Shown: in pieces, positions 35,984-46,710 of the stretch
Numbering within the stretch: the first letter of the stretch is position 1
Layout: each line of letters begins with the position of its first letter
Source: Sipunculus nudus
Taxonomy: Eukaryota > Annelida > Sipuncula > Golfingiida > Sipunculidae
Assembly: GCA_026874595.1 (NCBI GenBank)
Contig: CM049308.1
Coordinates: 13,971,501-14,035,500, forward strand
Length of the DNA: 64,000 nucleotides
Reading direction: 5' to 3'
Made by a program: the position numbers and the translations under genes
The notes under the pieces: generated by a model
The model's database searches: none
Told to the model about the DNA's origin: nothing
The model's input: only the letters and a program-made list of their open reading frames with translations

Positions 35984-38626
35984 CTAGAATACGGGTAGTC
36001 GATAAGCAACTACGTGTATCCGCCGAAATAAGAGTGGGAAGGGTGAAGTGAGGCATATGGATTGAGTGGCAAGGGGAAAAAGAGTGAGGCGTGTTGCATA
36101 TTAGCATGGATGTCTGCAGCCGAAAGGCGTTACCTACCACAAAATCCAGAAAGCTGTCCAGGTTGTATACATATGCAAAATTTTAGGCAGACAAGTTAAA
36201 CCACTACTTGTAAATGAGTGATTTTACCCCACAGCAGACAAACAGAAGGACGCTGTGCAAAAATGGTGGCGGGTGGCGCCACCAATTTTGTGAATAATTA
36301 AAAGATATGTGAGATGTATACACATGCAAAATTTCAGGGGGACATGTCAAACCAGTCCTGAGATATAAAGCTACAGTCCCACTGATGCAGGCAATAATAC
36401 GGATAGGCAAGGATTACCACGGATCACCCCGGATACGGTCCGGGGTGGTCCGTGGTGATCCGGGGTGTTTTTTTTTGGCAGAAATTATCCCGGTAGAGCC
36501 CCGGATTATCTCGGTTGAGCTACGTCTCACCACGGTCTGCCAAGGATGCGCTACGTATTCTTGCCTTGGTGCAAGGCTGAGAATTACACACCAGGTGACC
36601 CGGGCTCCATACTCAGCCTTGAGAATGTTCTTACGAAATATCGTAGCGGTCCTTCTGATGTATCAGAAGGAAAGAATAAAAGAGTAATTAAGAATAAGAT
36701 GCAGCTTAAACTATGTTCACTCTACCTATATATCCTTTATATATCAGTTTCCATACATGTGGAGTCTCCTGTTTATGTTATATATGATATAACAGCATTT
36801 TATCATGAAGAGAAGAGCAGAAGACCATCACTGACACAGCCATGTTGCTGAGGCATGAACTCTGGTCACCCATGACCTGACCTGTGACCTGACCTCTGGT
36901 GTACCAGAGTAATTTATTGCTAATAAATCTATTTAAAAAATCTTATTTCATGAATAATACTTATGAGTAAATGATAATATATGGCTTCAATAAGTCCTTT
37001 ATAAGTTTATGGCTATATCATTAAATGCTTTAACAAATTTGCCTATGGAAGTTATGGAAATAATATTTACTATAATTTATTTGGAACAATAATCAGAGGA
37101 CAACTTTTCTCATATCAATAAGGTCAAGGACAGGGTCATGTGACAAAAGATAAACATGACCGCATGGCAGGCTAAAAAAAAAAACCACAGGAGTTGAAAT
37201 CTTAACAATTTCCTTATGAGGGCACTTCTACATAATTTATTTTTACTCCAGAACAGTTTATTAGCCATTATTGGTAAGAAATTTGCTAAATTGCCTCCAT
37301 TTTCTCTGTTTATTTTGCAAATATCCCAATATACCCCTGCTACGCTTTTCCATAAGAGGATCCCCATAACTGAAATCTCATTTCAGTTATGAACCCATAA
37401 CAATACGTATTCCTGTTTTTGTTTGCCGCGCTAGTCCGGGGTGATTCGCAGCTCCGACGGGGCACTGTCGTGAAAGTCCTGGGCTCTGCCGTATTGGTCC
37501 GTCGCTCAGCCGGGGTAGTTTTCATTGTCCCGGACCTCCAAGGACTGTCACGGCAGTGCCCCGGACTTCCACGTCAGTGGCACGGACACCCATGGCAAAG
37601 CCCCGTCAGAGCTACGGATGAGCCCCGGATCACCCCGGATTACATTCCGCCCCGGATCACCACGAATCGCCCCGGCAGTTTTTGACATCCAAAAACTGCC
37701 GGCTCGCCCTCCCGGACCGTCCCGGACCATGCCAGATCATTCCGGACCATCCTGGACCATCCCGGCAGCGCCACGGCTTTCACCCCGGATCACCCGGACC
37801 TATCCGTGGAACTGCCGTAGCTCTGCCGAGTCCTCTATGGGACTTATACTTAAGTCTTAATGTCTGCAGCGTAAACATAAATGTAGGTGGCGCCACCTGC
37901 AACAAAATCGAGAAAGCTATCCAAGATGTATAAACATGCAAAATTTTAGGCAGATAAGTCAAACCACTACTGAGATATGAGTGATTTTATCCCACGGCAG
38001 ACAAACAGACGGACGCTGTGCAAAAATGGTTGCAGATGGCACCTCCAGTTTAGCGTATGATATAGAGCTATGTGAGATCTATACACATGCAGAATTTCAG
38101 CAAACCAGTCCTGAGATATAAGCCTGGATGTCTGCAGCGTGAACATAAATGTAGGTGGCCCCACCTGCCACAAAATCTAGAAAGCTGTCCAAGATGTATA
38201 AACCTGCAAAATTTTAGGCAGATAAGTCAAACCACTGCCGAGATATGAGTGATTTTATCCCACGGCAGACAAACAGACGGACGCTGTGCAAAAATGGTTG
38301 CAGGTGGCGCCACCATTTAAGTGTATGTTATAAAGCAATCCAAGGGCTACATTTGTGCAAAATGTTTAGCCTGATCGGTCAAACGGTTCCCGAGATATGT
38401 AGGTTTATGTGTGAAAACAGACGCACAAATGGACGCTGGGCAGAGAGGAAAGGTCAGAGGTCAACCAAAAATGAGGGCGCAGCAGTTCACATGTGACCCG
38501 ATCATAATTCCGAATTTCGAAAAATTCTGCGGAGTGGTTACGGTGGAGTTCTCTTGAAACCTATGCGGCGGCGTCGTCGTCCGACTGAAAACATAGTATC
38601 CGCAAAACTCTGTTTTGGCGGATACA
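35984..38626 (-). mobile_element. Helitron-like element, TATCCGCC family, interrupted
   Basis: In inverted orientation the element starts with CTAGAATACGGGTAGTC (its 3' end, hairpin partner CAACTAC) and ends with GTTTTGGCGGATACA (its 5' end). The two halves are 35984-36368 and 37851-38626; the middle is another transposon. The family core GGTGGCGCCAC appears several times (36272-36282, 37887-37897, 38303-38313), showing internal unit repeats. It is inserted in the right arm of the hAT-like shell. Confidence 0.65.
36369..37850. mobile_element. GC-rich element with TAA target duplication
   Basis: Termini AGCTACAGTCCCA and TGGGACTTATACT are imperfect inverted repeats flanked on both sides by TAA. 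Compared with other family copies of the host element ('gatataagc.tggatgtctgcag'), the insertion point is exact. Three-base TWA duplications are characteristic of PIF/Harbinger-type elements. Both ends are packed with CCCCGGATCACC-like units, while the middle (about 36690-37400) is AT-rich. A perfect 13-bp stem with five-base loop lies at 37672-37702. Open frames across the GC-rich ends are repeat-driven and not credible proteins. Confidence 0.55.
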
Positions 38627-38820
38627 TTTACTTGAAAAAGTAATTTTAATTACAATTACTTCAAATACAATTACTTTTGGACCCAACTCTGCACCATACA
38701 GCAATATCTTTATGCATGTGGGAATATGCTATGAGTTAAACATAGATTCCGCTGGGCCGATATGCCATGGTGCTGCAAATGGGGACCTTACAGACAGCAA
38801 AGTTCAAATATCCGTTTCCG

Positions 38821-38833
38821 TATATATATATAT

Positions 38834-38881
<48 letters not shown>

Positions 38882-38899
38882 GTATATATATATATATGT

Positions 38900-38988
<89 letters not shown>
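38821..38988. repeat. Long (TA)n microsatellite with interruptions
   Basis: About 168 bp of TA broken by AAATA, ACATA and TGTA variants. All poly-IY frames here are artefacts. Confidence 0.95.
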
Positions 38989-38991
<3 letters not shown>

Positions 38992-40437
38992 GGCTTCAGT
39001 GATTTCCTCTTTTCCTGCAAAATGCATCCATCAATTACGATTGTCTTTATTCCAAAGACGTCCATCTCATGCATGTATGTGCGATTTCTCTAATTTTCAA
39101 ACTAGACACATAAGTTAACCGGATATAGGTTGTAAATGTGAAAGGCAGCGACTACATGAAAACTTAAATACTGATCGCCTTGTGGAAAAATTGTAGTTTC
39201 TTGCGTTTGAATAACAATGCATGTATATAAATCGGAGAAACGGAATGATCGAGACGTTTTGGTATGATTGTTATACACTTTCCATAAGTTGGCACCACGA
39301 CTCCAAGTAGGCCAAATCCTCCACAACGTTGATTTGCTAATTCAGAGTGGTGACATCATGGCTGCGAACGGATTACAAATGTCCAATACATATTAACGGT
39401 TCCCAGCAAATGTTATATTGGTGTTACGGGTTCATTTCGCGGGAACGTTTGTTTACACAGGTCAGTAAATGGTCCATATGCTGGACTAGACTTAATTACA
39501 ACTCACCCATTACAGGTCATTGATGCAGAGGAAATAAACGATTATTGATCTTCACCTCAGGGCACAACGGTCCAACTCAATGGACAAAACAAATAATTTA
39601 GAGGTGGTACCAGTCGTAATCAAGCCAGAAGGTCACATGGTGCATTCTTCTGAAATTTCTAACAGCATCTGTTTAAATTGTTTGTAAAATTATTTGGACA
39701 ACTTACTTCAAAACTCTTAAATAAAAGTGAATATAGGTGGAGGTACCTATATATGTTCTTCACATATCTTGCTTCTGTATAACGTTAAATGTAGCGATTG
39801 TACGCCTATACGTAGCCAACACTGTCCATTCCATCTCATTTATAAAAACCTATATATATGTATATATATTTATACCTTTTCAGCGCCTGTATGACACATT
39901 TCAGATACATACTTTATCACATTTCAAATATTTTACAAAAGTCTATAATTCTATTTATTAATACATTTCATTTGCAATATATAAATATTATTTTCTGGAT
40001 AGTTGGTGGGGGGGGGGGCACGATTACATTGACCACCCCCCTGGCCAAAAGGTGGGGGATATATACCCCTATATTGACCCTCTATCCAAAATTATATAGC
40101 CCCACAGCCAATCAAAATTATCTAAAATATAAATTTACTCTCTTGACCTCTTCATGTATTTAGATATCGAAAATTTGTATCTATATAATCGTTGCGGAAA
40201 AGATACGGAAAAGATGCGGTAAAGAGCTTCTGCGCATGCAATTCCCTACAGGTACCATCGCAAATGAAGCCACACTCTGCATCTAATCTACTCTTGATGC
40301 ACAATAACTAGGTTCTCAGTAATACACTTTTCTAACTACAGGTGTCACGTGTGGGCGAATTATGATGAATGTAAATTCAGCAGTCCAGCTGAATTCAGAA
40401 CGTCTGTATAGTGATTATATACGCCTGTCAGAAGAGG
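38989..40437. other. No gene seen
   Basis: AT-rich intergenic DNA with a G tract at about 40007-40017. No supported exon or RNA gene. Confidence 0.4.
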
Positions 40438-40627
40438 ACCCAGATAAAGGATCCGGACCCCCCCCCCCTCATTTCAGCCGCCGCAACCTTTTTTTAGTGT
40501 TTCAGACCATTTTTTTTCGGACTGAGCCCCCCTTTTCGGACCTAGGGACCTTTTTTTTTTAAGTTTAACCATTTGAGTCATCCTTGGTTGTACCCGCCCC
40601 CGGCCCCTTTTCCCAAATCCGCCCCTG
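40438..40627 (-). mobile_element. Short hAT-like (GGGGCGGAT) element, inverted
   Basis: The right end AAATCCGCCCCTG is the reverse complement of the CAGGGGCGGAT terminus seen at 7997. The left end has GGATCCGG and a C tract. Short and non-coding. Confidence 0.5.
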
Positions 40628-40727
40628 CCGGTGCATGTCTGACAGTATTACAGTTATGGGCGCCTCATTTAGCTTGGCCCAGAGAACGTATAATAATTAC
40701 TTTTATAAACTGTTAAACTTCACTTGT

Positions 40728-40870
40728 TGCAGAGAAAAGACTCCATAAAATTGGGTTTAGAAGATTTTACGCCAAATATTGCACTCCCAGTTTAAGAGAA
40801 GAAATTACGATGGCAGTAAGAAACAGTCTTAGACACATGCATCACCTTAGACAGTATAGACATGTGTAAG
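40728..40870 (+). CDS. Possible terminal exon fragment
   Basis: After a CAG acceptor-like site (ACTTGTTGCAG ending near 40732) a frame reads EKRLHKIGFRRFYAKYCTPS and continues with REEITMAVRNSLRHMHHLRQ to a stop at about 40870. The composition is protein-like and basic, but no upstream exon, family or paralog is visible. It may be chance or a transposon fragment. Confidence 0.2.
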
Positions 40871-41324
40871 GCCAAATGATAAACCTAATTAGGTTTTGTT
40901 AATTTCCTTTGTTTCGGATTGCTGCTTAATATGATGTGATTGTCTCCTCCCCTCGTAGACGGACCGGCGAGACATATACGTTATTTTCACTCATCTTGTC
41001 TGTCGTCGTGTGAATGCATGATTTCTTATACTCGTGATAACAATTGAAATATTGCTTATCTTTACCTTGAAATTTTATACACTTTTTTGTACGGAGTTTA
41101 AGACGAAATTGAAAACTGGTGACTTTGACCTTGAACGTCAATGATTCGAAATAAACGATTGTGAACCCATAACTTACGAAATCTTGCATATTTCCCCTCT
41201 GAATTTGATACACAAATTGTTTCAATCAACTTCTTTAAAGAATTCGAAAACTTGTAACCTTGGCCTTAAGTACTTCAAGGTTAATTTTAGAATTTTTCTT
41301 AAAACAATACCTTAGAAGTAAGCC

Positions 41325-41390
41325 TGAAATAGGTTTGGTTCACAAGCACTTTTTCTCAGAAATCAATGCAGGAGGGCGAATTTTGTACCT
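41325..41390 (+). repeat. Fragment of the AATAAGGCTT-type MITE
   Basis: 'aggtttggttcacaagcactttttctcagaaatcaatgc' resembles the inverted right end of the element at 35028-35344. The rest of 40871-41880 shows no gene apart from a C tract at about 41800. Confidence 0.45.
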
Positions 41391-41879
41391 TTTTATTATA
41401 AATTTCTATATGAAACTTTCACATGGGAAAACATACATGTTTAATAAGAAAATTGTTTTCTACAAAGGAAAAACACTTCATAAAGAAACCAAATTTTATC
41501 GAAATTTTAATATTTTTTAATGAAATGTCAGATTGGCTGGAGCTAAAAATCGAAACATTTCTACTGAAATTCCAAATAATTATTTTTTATCCGAGGGATG
41601 TAAGGAAAAAACGGTGGCTAAGAAACTAACCTTTTCTTGGCCTATGATGCAAGTCTTTTTTTCTCTCTCAAATTGATACGGAAAATGTTTCAACAACGTC
41701 CAAAGATGAGTTGAAAAACTTTAAGGCTTCAAATCAGCTGAAATATATGACATTATTGTGAACCTCACAACTTTTAAGTATAGCTATAGACGACTGCTCC
41801 CCCCCCCCCCCCCCCCCCCCAAAAAAAAATGAATCATCAATCATCGAGGTCACACAGGTATGAGAAAACTCTTTTTTTT

Positions 41880-42700
41880 ATATATATATATGTTGGAACC
41901 CCATATATAGGACTTAGGCCTACTTAGGCCTATATATAGGTTCCAAGTTATAACTTTGAATTTATCATCAAATTTGATCACCATCAAATTTGGGGGATGG
42001 AGTGCATGGGGGAGACATCAACTTGGCCCCTTCTAGGCCTAGGCCTATATATAGGGCTTACATGTTTTTGCGACTGATAAACAAAGCCATTCTTGTTAAT
42101 TGTTGTTCTTCTTATTATATAGGCTATTATCATTAGCCTGTTATTATTATCATTATTACTTGTACTAGGGCTATTATTATCAGCATATTATTTTTCTTTC
42201 CGATGGTCACTATAGGCCTGTAGGCCTATTTGCCATTAGGGTTTAAAGAGTTGGCCTACTACAGGGATCTACATAGGCCTAAAGGTATATATATATAGGG
42301 GCTGTCATTCAGTTGGCCTAATCTAGTAGGCCTAATGGCCTACTTAGTATACCGTACCTAAACTTTGGCCTACAGATCTTTTAATTAGCCTAACTGCTTG
42401 ACAGAAACACGGTAATAGGGCCTATAGGCCAACGGTAGGTCTAACCTTTTAAAATTCATATATAGGCACCCTATAAGGTCTTAATTATACCCAATCGCCC
42501 CAATCGCCTATAAGCCCAATTTTATGGGGTCATTATAAATAGCCTTAGAAGCCTTTAAGTAGGCCGGCCTATAGGCCCAGGCCTGTAAAGGCCTAGTAAA
42601 GAGCCAAATTTCGCGCCCTACGATTTTGTTGAAAAAAAAGGTTACGCCAAGGTTTAAAGATATTTATTTACTTTAAAAATCTAAAATGTTCTAGGCCTAT
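41880..42700. repeat. AGGCCT/TAGGCCTA-rich interval
   Basis: The palindromic hexamer AGGCCT, or GGCCTA, occurs more than twenty times in about 800 bp, often in TAGGCCTATATATAGG contexts. There is no fixed period, so this is not a simple tandem array. It ends just before a CpG-rich interval. Confidence 0.7.
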
Positions 42701-42825
42701 GTTCCTCCGAACGCCGTCTTCTTACACACACGGCCTTGTTTACATTGGTTTCCCAGCATTTTGCTAATGTGTCGGCCTACCTCGATCTTCGTCAATCGAT
42801 CGCGTGTCTGGCGGGAAAATTTATA

Positions 42826-42996
42826 ATGGGGGAAATTCTAACCAGGTATACCAATGCGGTTAAAAGGCCGCGTCTCGTGGCTGTTATCCTACTGAATATC
42901 AATGGGATATACTGGGCAGGGCTTATCAAATATTTTCAGGGAGACTACATTTGCACAAAATTGCTGCCGCTTTCACTCTGCGCTTGTGGGCTGGAG
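42826..42996 (+). CDS. Candidate first coding exon in a CpG-rich stretch
   Basis: From the ATG at 42826 the frame reads 57 codons to a strong donor (CTGGAG then GTAAAT at 42997). The peptide begins MGEILTRYTNAVKRPR and continues with a hydrophobic stretch (LVAVILLNINGIYWAGLI). The surrounding 42590-43100 interval is unusually rich in CpG (TCGATCGCGTGTCTGGCGGG), consistent with a promoter. The frame stays open to 43146 if unspliced. An earlier donor (CCAG then GTATAC at 42847) is possible. No family is recognised and no downstream exon was identified, so this is tentative. Confidence 0.25.
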
Positions 42997-43146
42997 GTAA
43001 ATTTGCATAGGTTTCCGGTTCCGGTATTGGCTGGCTTGACATTTGTAGTAAACATAACCTGTGGACTCGGAGCGATTATTACCTGTGCACAGAATGAGAC
43101 AAACTACCGCCATGCATTGACGCTGTTGTTGACACAGTATGTCTGA

Positions 43147-44576
43147 AAGTAAGTTTTAATAAAATAATCTAGAATTCTTAGCTTTAATAGGTGAACCTTG
43201 TTTGTTAATACTATATAAATGAACATTTGATGGTGACATTTGACAGCATGTTATGTATACACAACTGATAGTGATATTGATACTGATACATGGCTTGTTC
43301 TTGAATGCCTGTTGGCGGACCGTAATGTTTAGCATTTAAGCGTGGGTATTTTGGTATACCCTCAATGCCATAAAACGCTTGGAAAGCTACAAACAAAATA
43401 ATATTTTGTGTTCCTTACAAATTATCACTAAATGTTTGTGATGAATGTTAGAAAAAAACAGTAATTAATAAATTATTTATAATTCTCACTGATTATGGAA
43501 TATTTTTGACTATTGACAATTTTTGCCAATACCACCATTAGTGCTAAAAGTCATTTAAAGTGAAACTCAAACCACTCATTAGGCGTATTTGATTGGCAAT
43601 TTTTTGTGAAGTAAATTTAAGCTCTGCCCACCTGCGCAGTCACCAAAAGGTGCTTCAAGGAATAGTACCAGTTGAATGAATTTGTGCTGCAGGGAAATAT
43701 CGCATCCCCATATATATCGAAACAGACCTACAACCCTCGCAAAATAAAAGAGTATGAAGGCTTAATTTCTGTTTAGTTGATAAATTGTTTACATCAGACT
43801 GCAAAAGGGTGAAAGATCTAATTTTTATGGCTGACATAAGGCACGTAAAAAATAAAGTTTTGTGCCTGTGTGAGCTGAAGACCATGCCCGAGCGCTTAAG
43901 ACCTGGCGGTAATTATGCATGGCCAGTGTATAAATTTTTTTCAAAGGCTGTGTTGCATGGTTAAGTTTTTTAATACATGATTAAATTGTTACGTTTTCTG
44001 TAAATATCACGTCATCAAATAATATGATTTCACTTCTCCTGAAAAAGAAATGTCTAACTTAAGATTAATCCAGATTCAGGCCTTAGTGTAAAGGTTTATG
44101 TTGCACCCACTTGTCCAGTCAGGTAAGTAGGAACCCACTTTTGGTAGCCCTACCGTCATTTCCTGGAAATTTTACTTGCCCCAGGCAAGCTGTTAATTGT
44201 TAATGGCGAGCCCTGGCATTTAAGCATGTATGCCCACATGGAAACACAGCTTTACTCCACCAACTCAATTTTGAACAAGTGGTTATCCAACACATGTACA
44301 TGCATCAATGAATGTCAACTTTGTAATATTTACACATATTTATTGGTCTGCTTTTGTCCCATATAGCACCACGTCCTTTTTCTATTAGCCTCTATGACAA
44401 TAATAATAATAATAATCATAATTAAAATTATTCATTAATAAAGTAGAGTCATATATATATATTTGTTTTAATGCATTGTACAGCACTAAAAGACCAAACA
44501 GTTCATAATAAAAATGTCATTAAATACATCAGCTGACTAAAATAATACTGAATTGCAGACATTGTAAAATGAATGA
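43147..44576. other. No gene seen; possible intron
   Basis: AT-rich unique-looking sequence without supported exons. Confidence 0.35.
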
Positions 44577-44830
44577 TTAAATATAGGCTTTTTTTTTAGA
44601 AGAATGTCTGCATTTTTTTTTTTGAATCTCATGACTTCTAGGACCTCTGCTGTCTGTAGGCAATGTGTTCCATAGGTTAACACCAAACACAGAGAACATT
44701 TGATCACCGTATTGGTGTGACACTCTGGGCACAGCCAGTCTCCACTGATCTTTGGAGGATCTGAGGTCTCTTCCAGAATGATACACAGTTAAAATTTCTT
44801 GCAGATAACCAGGGGGTCATTGGTTGCATG
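44577..44830 (-). pseudogene. Degenerate non-LTR retrotransposon ORF2 3' end
   Basis: The minus-strand frame contains APGYLQEILTVYHSGRDLRS then a block with LAVPR, YGDQMFSVFG and LWNTLP. This order (YL..ll..Y.p.R.LRSS, L.vPr, G..aFs..gp.lWN.LP) is the conserved C-terminal tail of reverse-transcriptase polyproteins of Jockey/L2/Rex-type elements. The frame shifts upstream of the P/L position and the extreme C-terminus decays into K-rich sequence from A tracts. It is a dead fragment. Confidence 0.7.
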
Positions 44831-46474
44831 CAGCGAATTTTGCACAGTGGTAATTCACCAGTCAAACTTTAAATTGTCATTGACGTAAAATCTGTGGCGC
44901 AGAGAGTCATGTTTTATGCAGATTATAACAGGGTAACACAAATTAACAGTGACTGCTACATATGTACAGGGATACTCAACTTACATACCATGCTGTTTGG
45001 ACCATTTCTGTACATAAATATGGTAGTCAATGAAGTAACAAATTTAATGATTCCTCATTTTTCAGTCCAGTTGAAACAGTTTAAAGTAAGGGGGATATTT
45101 CTGGTGTCAAAGAATCCACAAACAGACAAACCAGTGCAGATTTTTCTGATTGAACTGCACAGTTTGAAGTTACAGCAGATATACAAATATGACAAATGTT
45201 AGTAATGTATGCCTTGCTCTTTAATATAACAACCAAACTGAATGCTTGCATTTTATGTCTTATCTATAGGTGGAAATCAATGACTCTCTTATGATAGTTT
45301 CAAGTTTTCTAGTTCATATTCAGTTTTATGGTAACACTTGAAAAGTATTTATTCGATCATGAATGTAGATAATAAATTGTGTCATTGGGACCGATACACT
45401 ACCACTAACATTTATGTGTTCAACAGTGATCCTTGCATTTTGATGAACTGAAGGACTTTCAACTACAGTTTCACCCATGTCAGGTAGATGCAATGACTTT
45501 CAGCATGATACCCAGTATTGTCTCATGCAACTGTCTTCAACTGAAGTTTAAATACTATTTCATATTTACAGTGTATCTGTAGTGTTTATTTGTCGTATAT
45601 TTGTAGCTTTCATTGGATTTCATTTCATGCTTGAACGTTTGTTTTCTCTTTTCTTGATCTGTGTTTTTTCCAGCTTTTGCACTATTATATGTATATTTTT
45701 TAAATTAATAATTTAGAAACAATCTGAAAAAGAAAACAGTCTTTAGAATGCAAACACTTTACCTGGAAAGCTTATCCATGGTTTAAAAATAAATTGAATC
45801 GTCCAACATCCAAGCCACTGTTAGAACCAGGAGGACAATGTTTTATTGTTTTTAGCTGTGTCTGTAATGGCCAAAAAATTAAGCACTTTGGTTTTTCTTG
45901 TTGTTTTCATTGCTGATGTTATCATTTTAACAATGTTTGGACTGTGTCACAGAATGACAGTCTGTAGAAGTCATTGTTTATCCTAGTATGCTGAACAGGA
46001 ACCAGAAGTTTGAACAAAACTCCCACATAAGATTTTATGTGTCAGTAAATAAATCTTTTGTCATTACTTCACCTGGTGGTATAATAAATATCTTATGGAT
46101 GTTCTTTATTTTCTGTTTGAACTATGACATTGCATTGATTTGTTGGAACTATGCTTAACCTTGCAGGCTGTTGTGAAACACATGTCAAATGAATGATTTT
46201 CTCATGCCACTTTTCCAGGAGGGCTTGACAGTTTCAGTATCGCTTTAGTTCATCATGTTTTTTGGTGTACTTGCTGTTGTTTTCACATCTATGCTTAATA
46301 TATTTGCACAATATACACAACTGTGTGGTACAGGATCGGGTGAAATGGCACCTTTTTCAATGTACTGTAGCAGGATGTTTCTTTTTTTAGAAACATGATT
46401 GACAGATGAGATCTTGTATTTAGTGATAGTGTTGCATCAGAATCCGAAGGTGTCATTTACACAAAATAATATGT
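44831..46474. other. No gene seen; possible intron
   Basis: AT-rich DNA. The 102-residue frame at 44894-45202 has no signal, domain or splice support. Confidence 0.35.
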
Positions 46475-46710
46475 ATTAAGCCAAAAAAAAGGTTTGGTTC
46501 TTCGTCACTGAGCGGGTCAATTTTAACTCCCCGCATCAAACATTTTTATTTTCAACATTAACTTACCAATTTAAAGCTGCAGCCCCTCAGACATTTTCTA
46601 CAAGAAGATATTTTTGATAAGATTTCCTCTGCTATATAGTGCTTTTACCTGTTTAGCAAAACAATTATGTTATTATCATGCTTTTCCCTGATCATTATTA
46701 TATGACATTT
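46475..46710. repeat. Partial copy of the MITE family at 35028
   Basis: Ordered matches to 35040-35260: 'cccgcatcaaa.atttttatttt', 'aacttaccaattt', 'cagcc.ctc.gacatttt' and 'ttattatcatgcttttccc'. The outer inverted end is missing. Confidence 0.55.

Larger units (their letters stand above)
34676..38691. mobile_element. Outer hAT-like element of a transposon nest
   Basis: The left end CAGACTTGGGTCCAAA and the right end TTTGGACCCAACTCTG are inverted copies with one mismatch. CAG-initiated termini and AATCGATTACAATTACAATT-type subterminal runs at 34733, 35915, 35965 and 38645 fit a small hAT-type repeat. The flanks (CACATA and CACCATA) are an imperfect target duplication. The element is stretched to 4 kb by the insertions listed separately. 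Confidence 0.55.

Noticed and set aside
37419-37860. Proline-rich frames such as 111 residues at 37525-37860
   Set aside because: They are reading of GC-rich CCGGATCACC-type repeats inside a transposon, open in several frames at once.
38712-39074. Poly-IY open frames
   Set aside because: They are translations of a TA microsatellite. The same holds for 16084-16141, 21876-21942 and 23927-23974.
44894-45202. 102-residue plus-strand frame
   Set aside because: Composition matches translated AT-rich DNA and there is no start context, domain or conservation evidence in the window.
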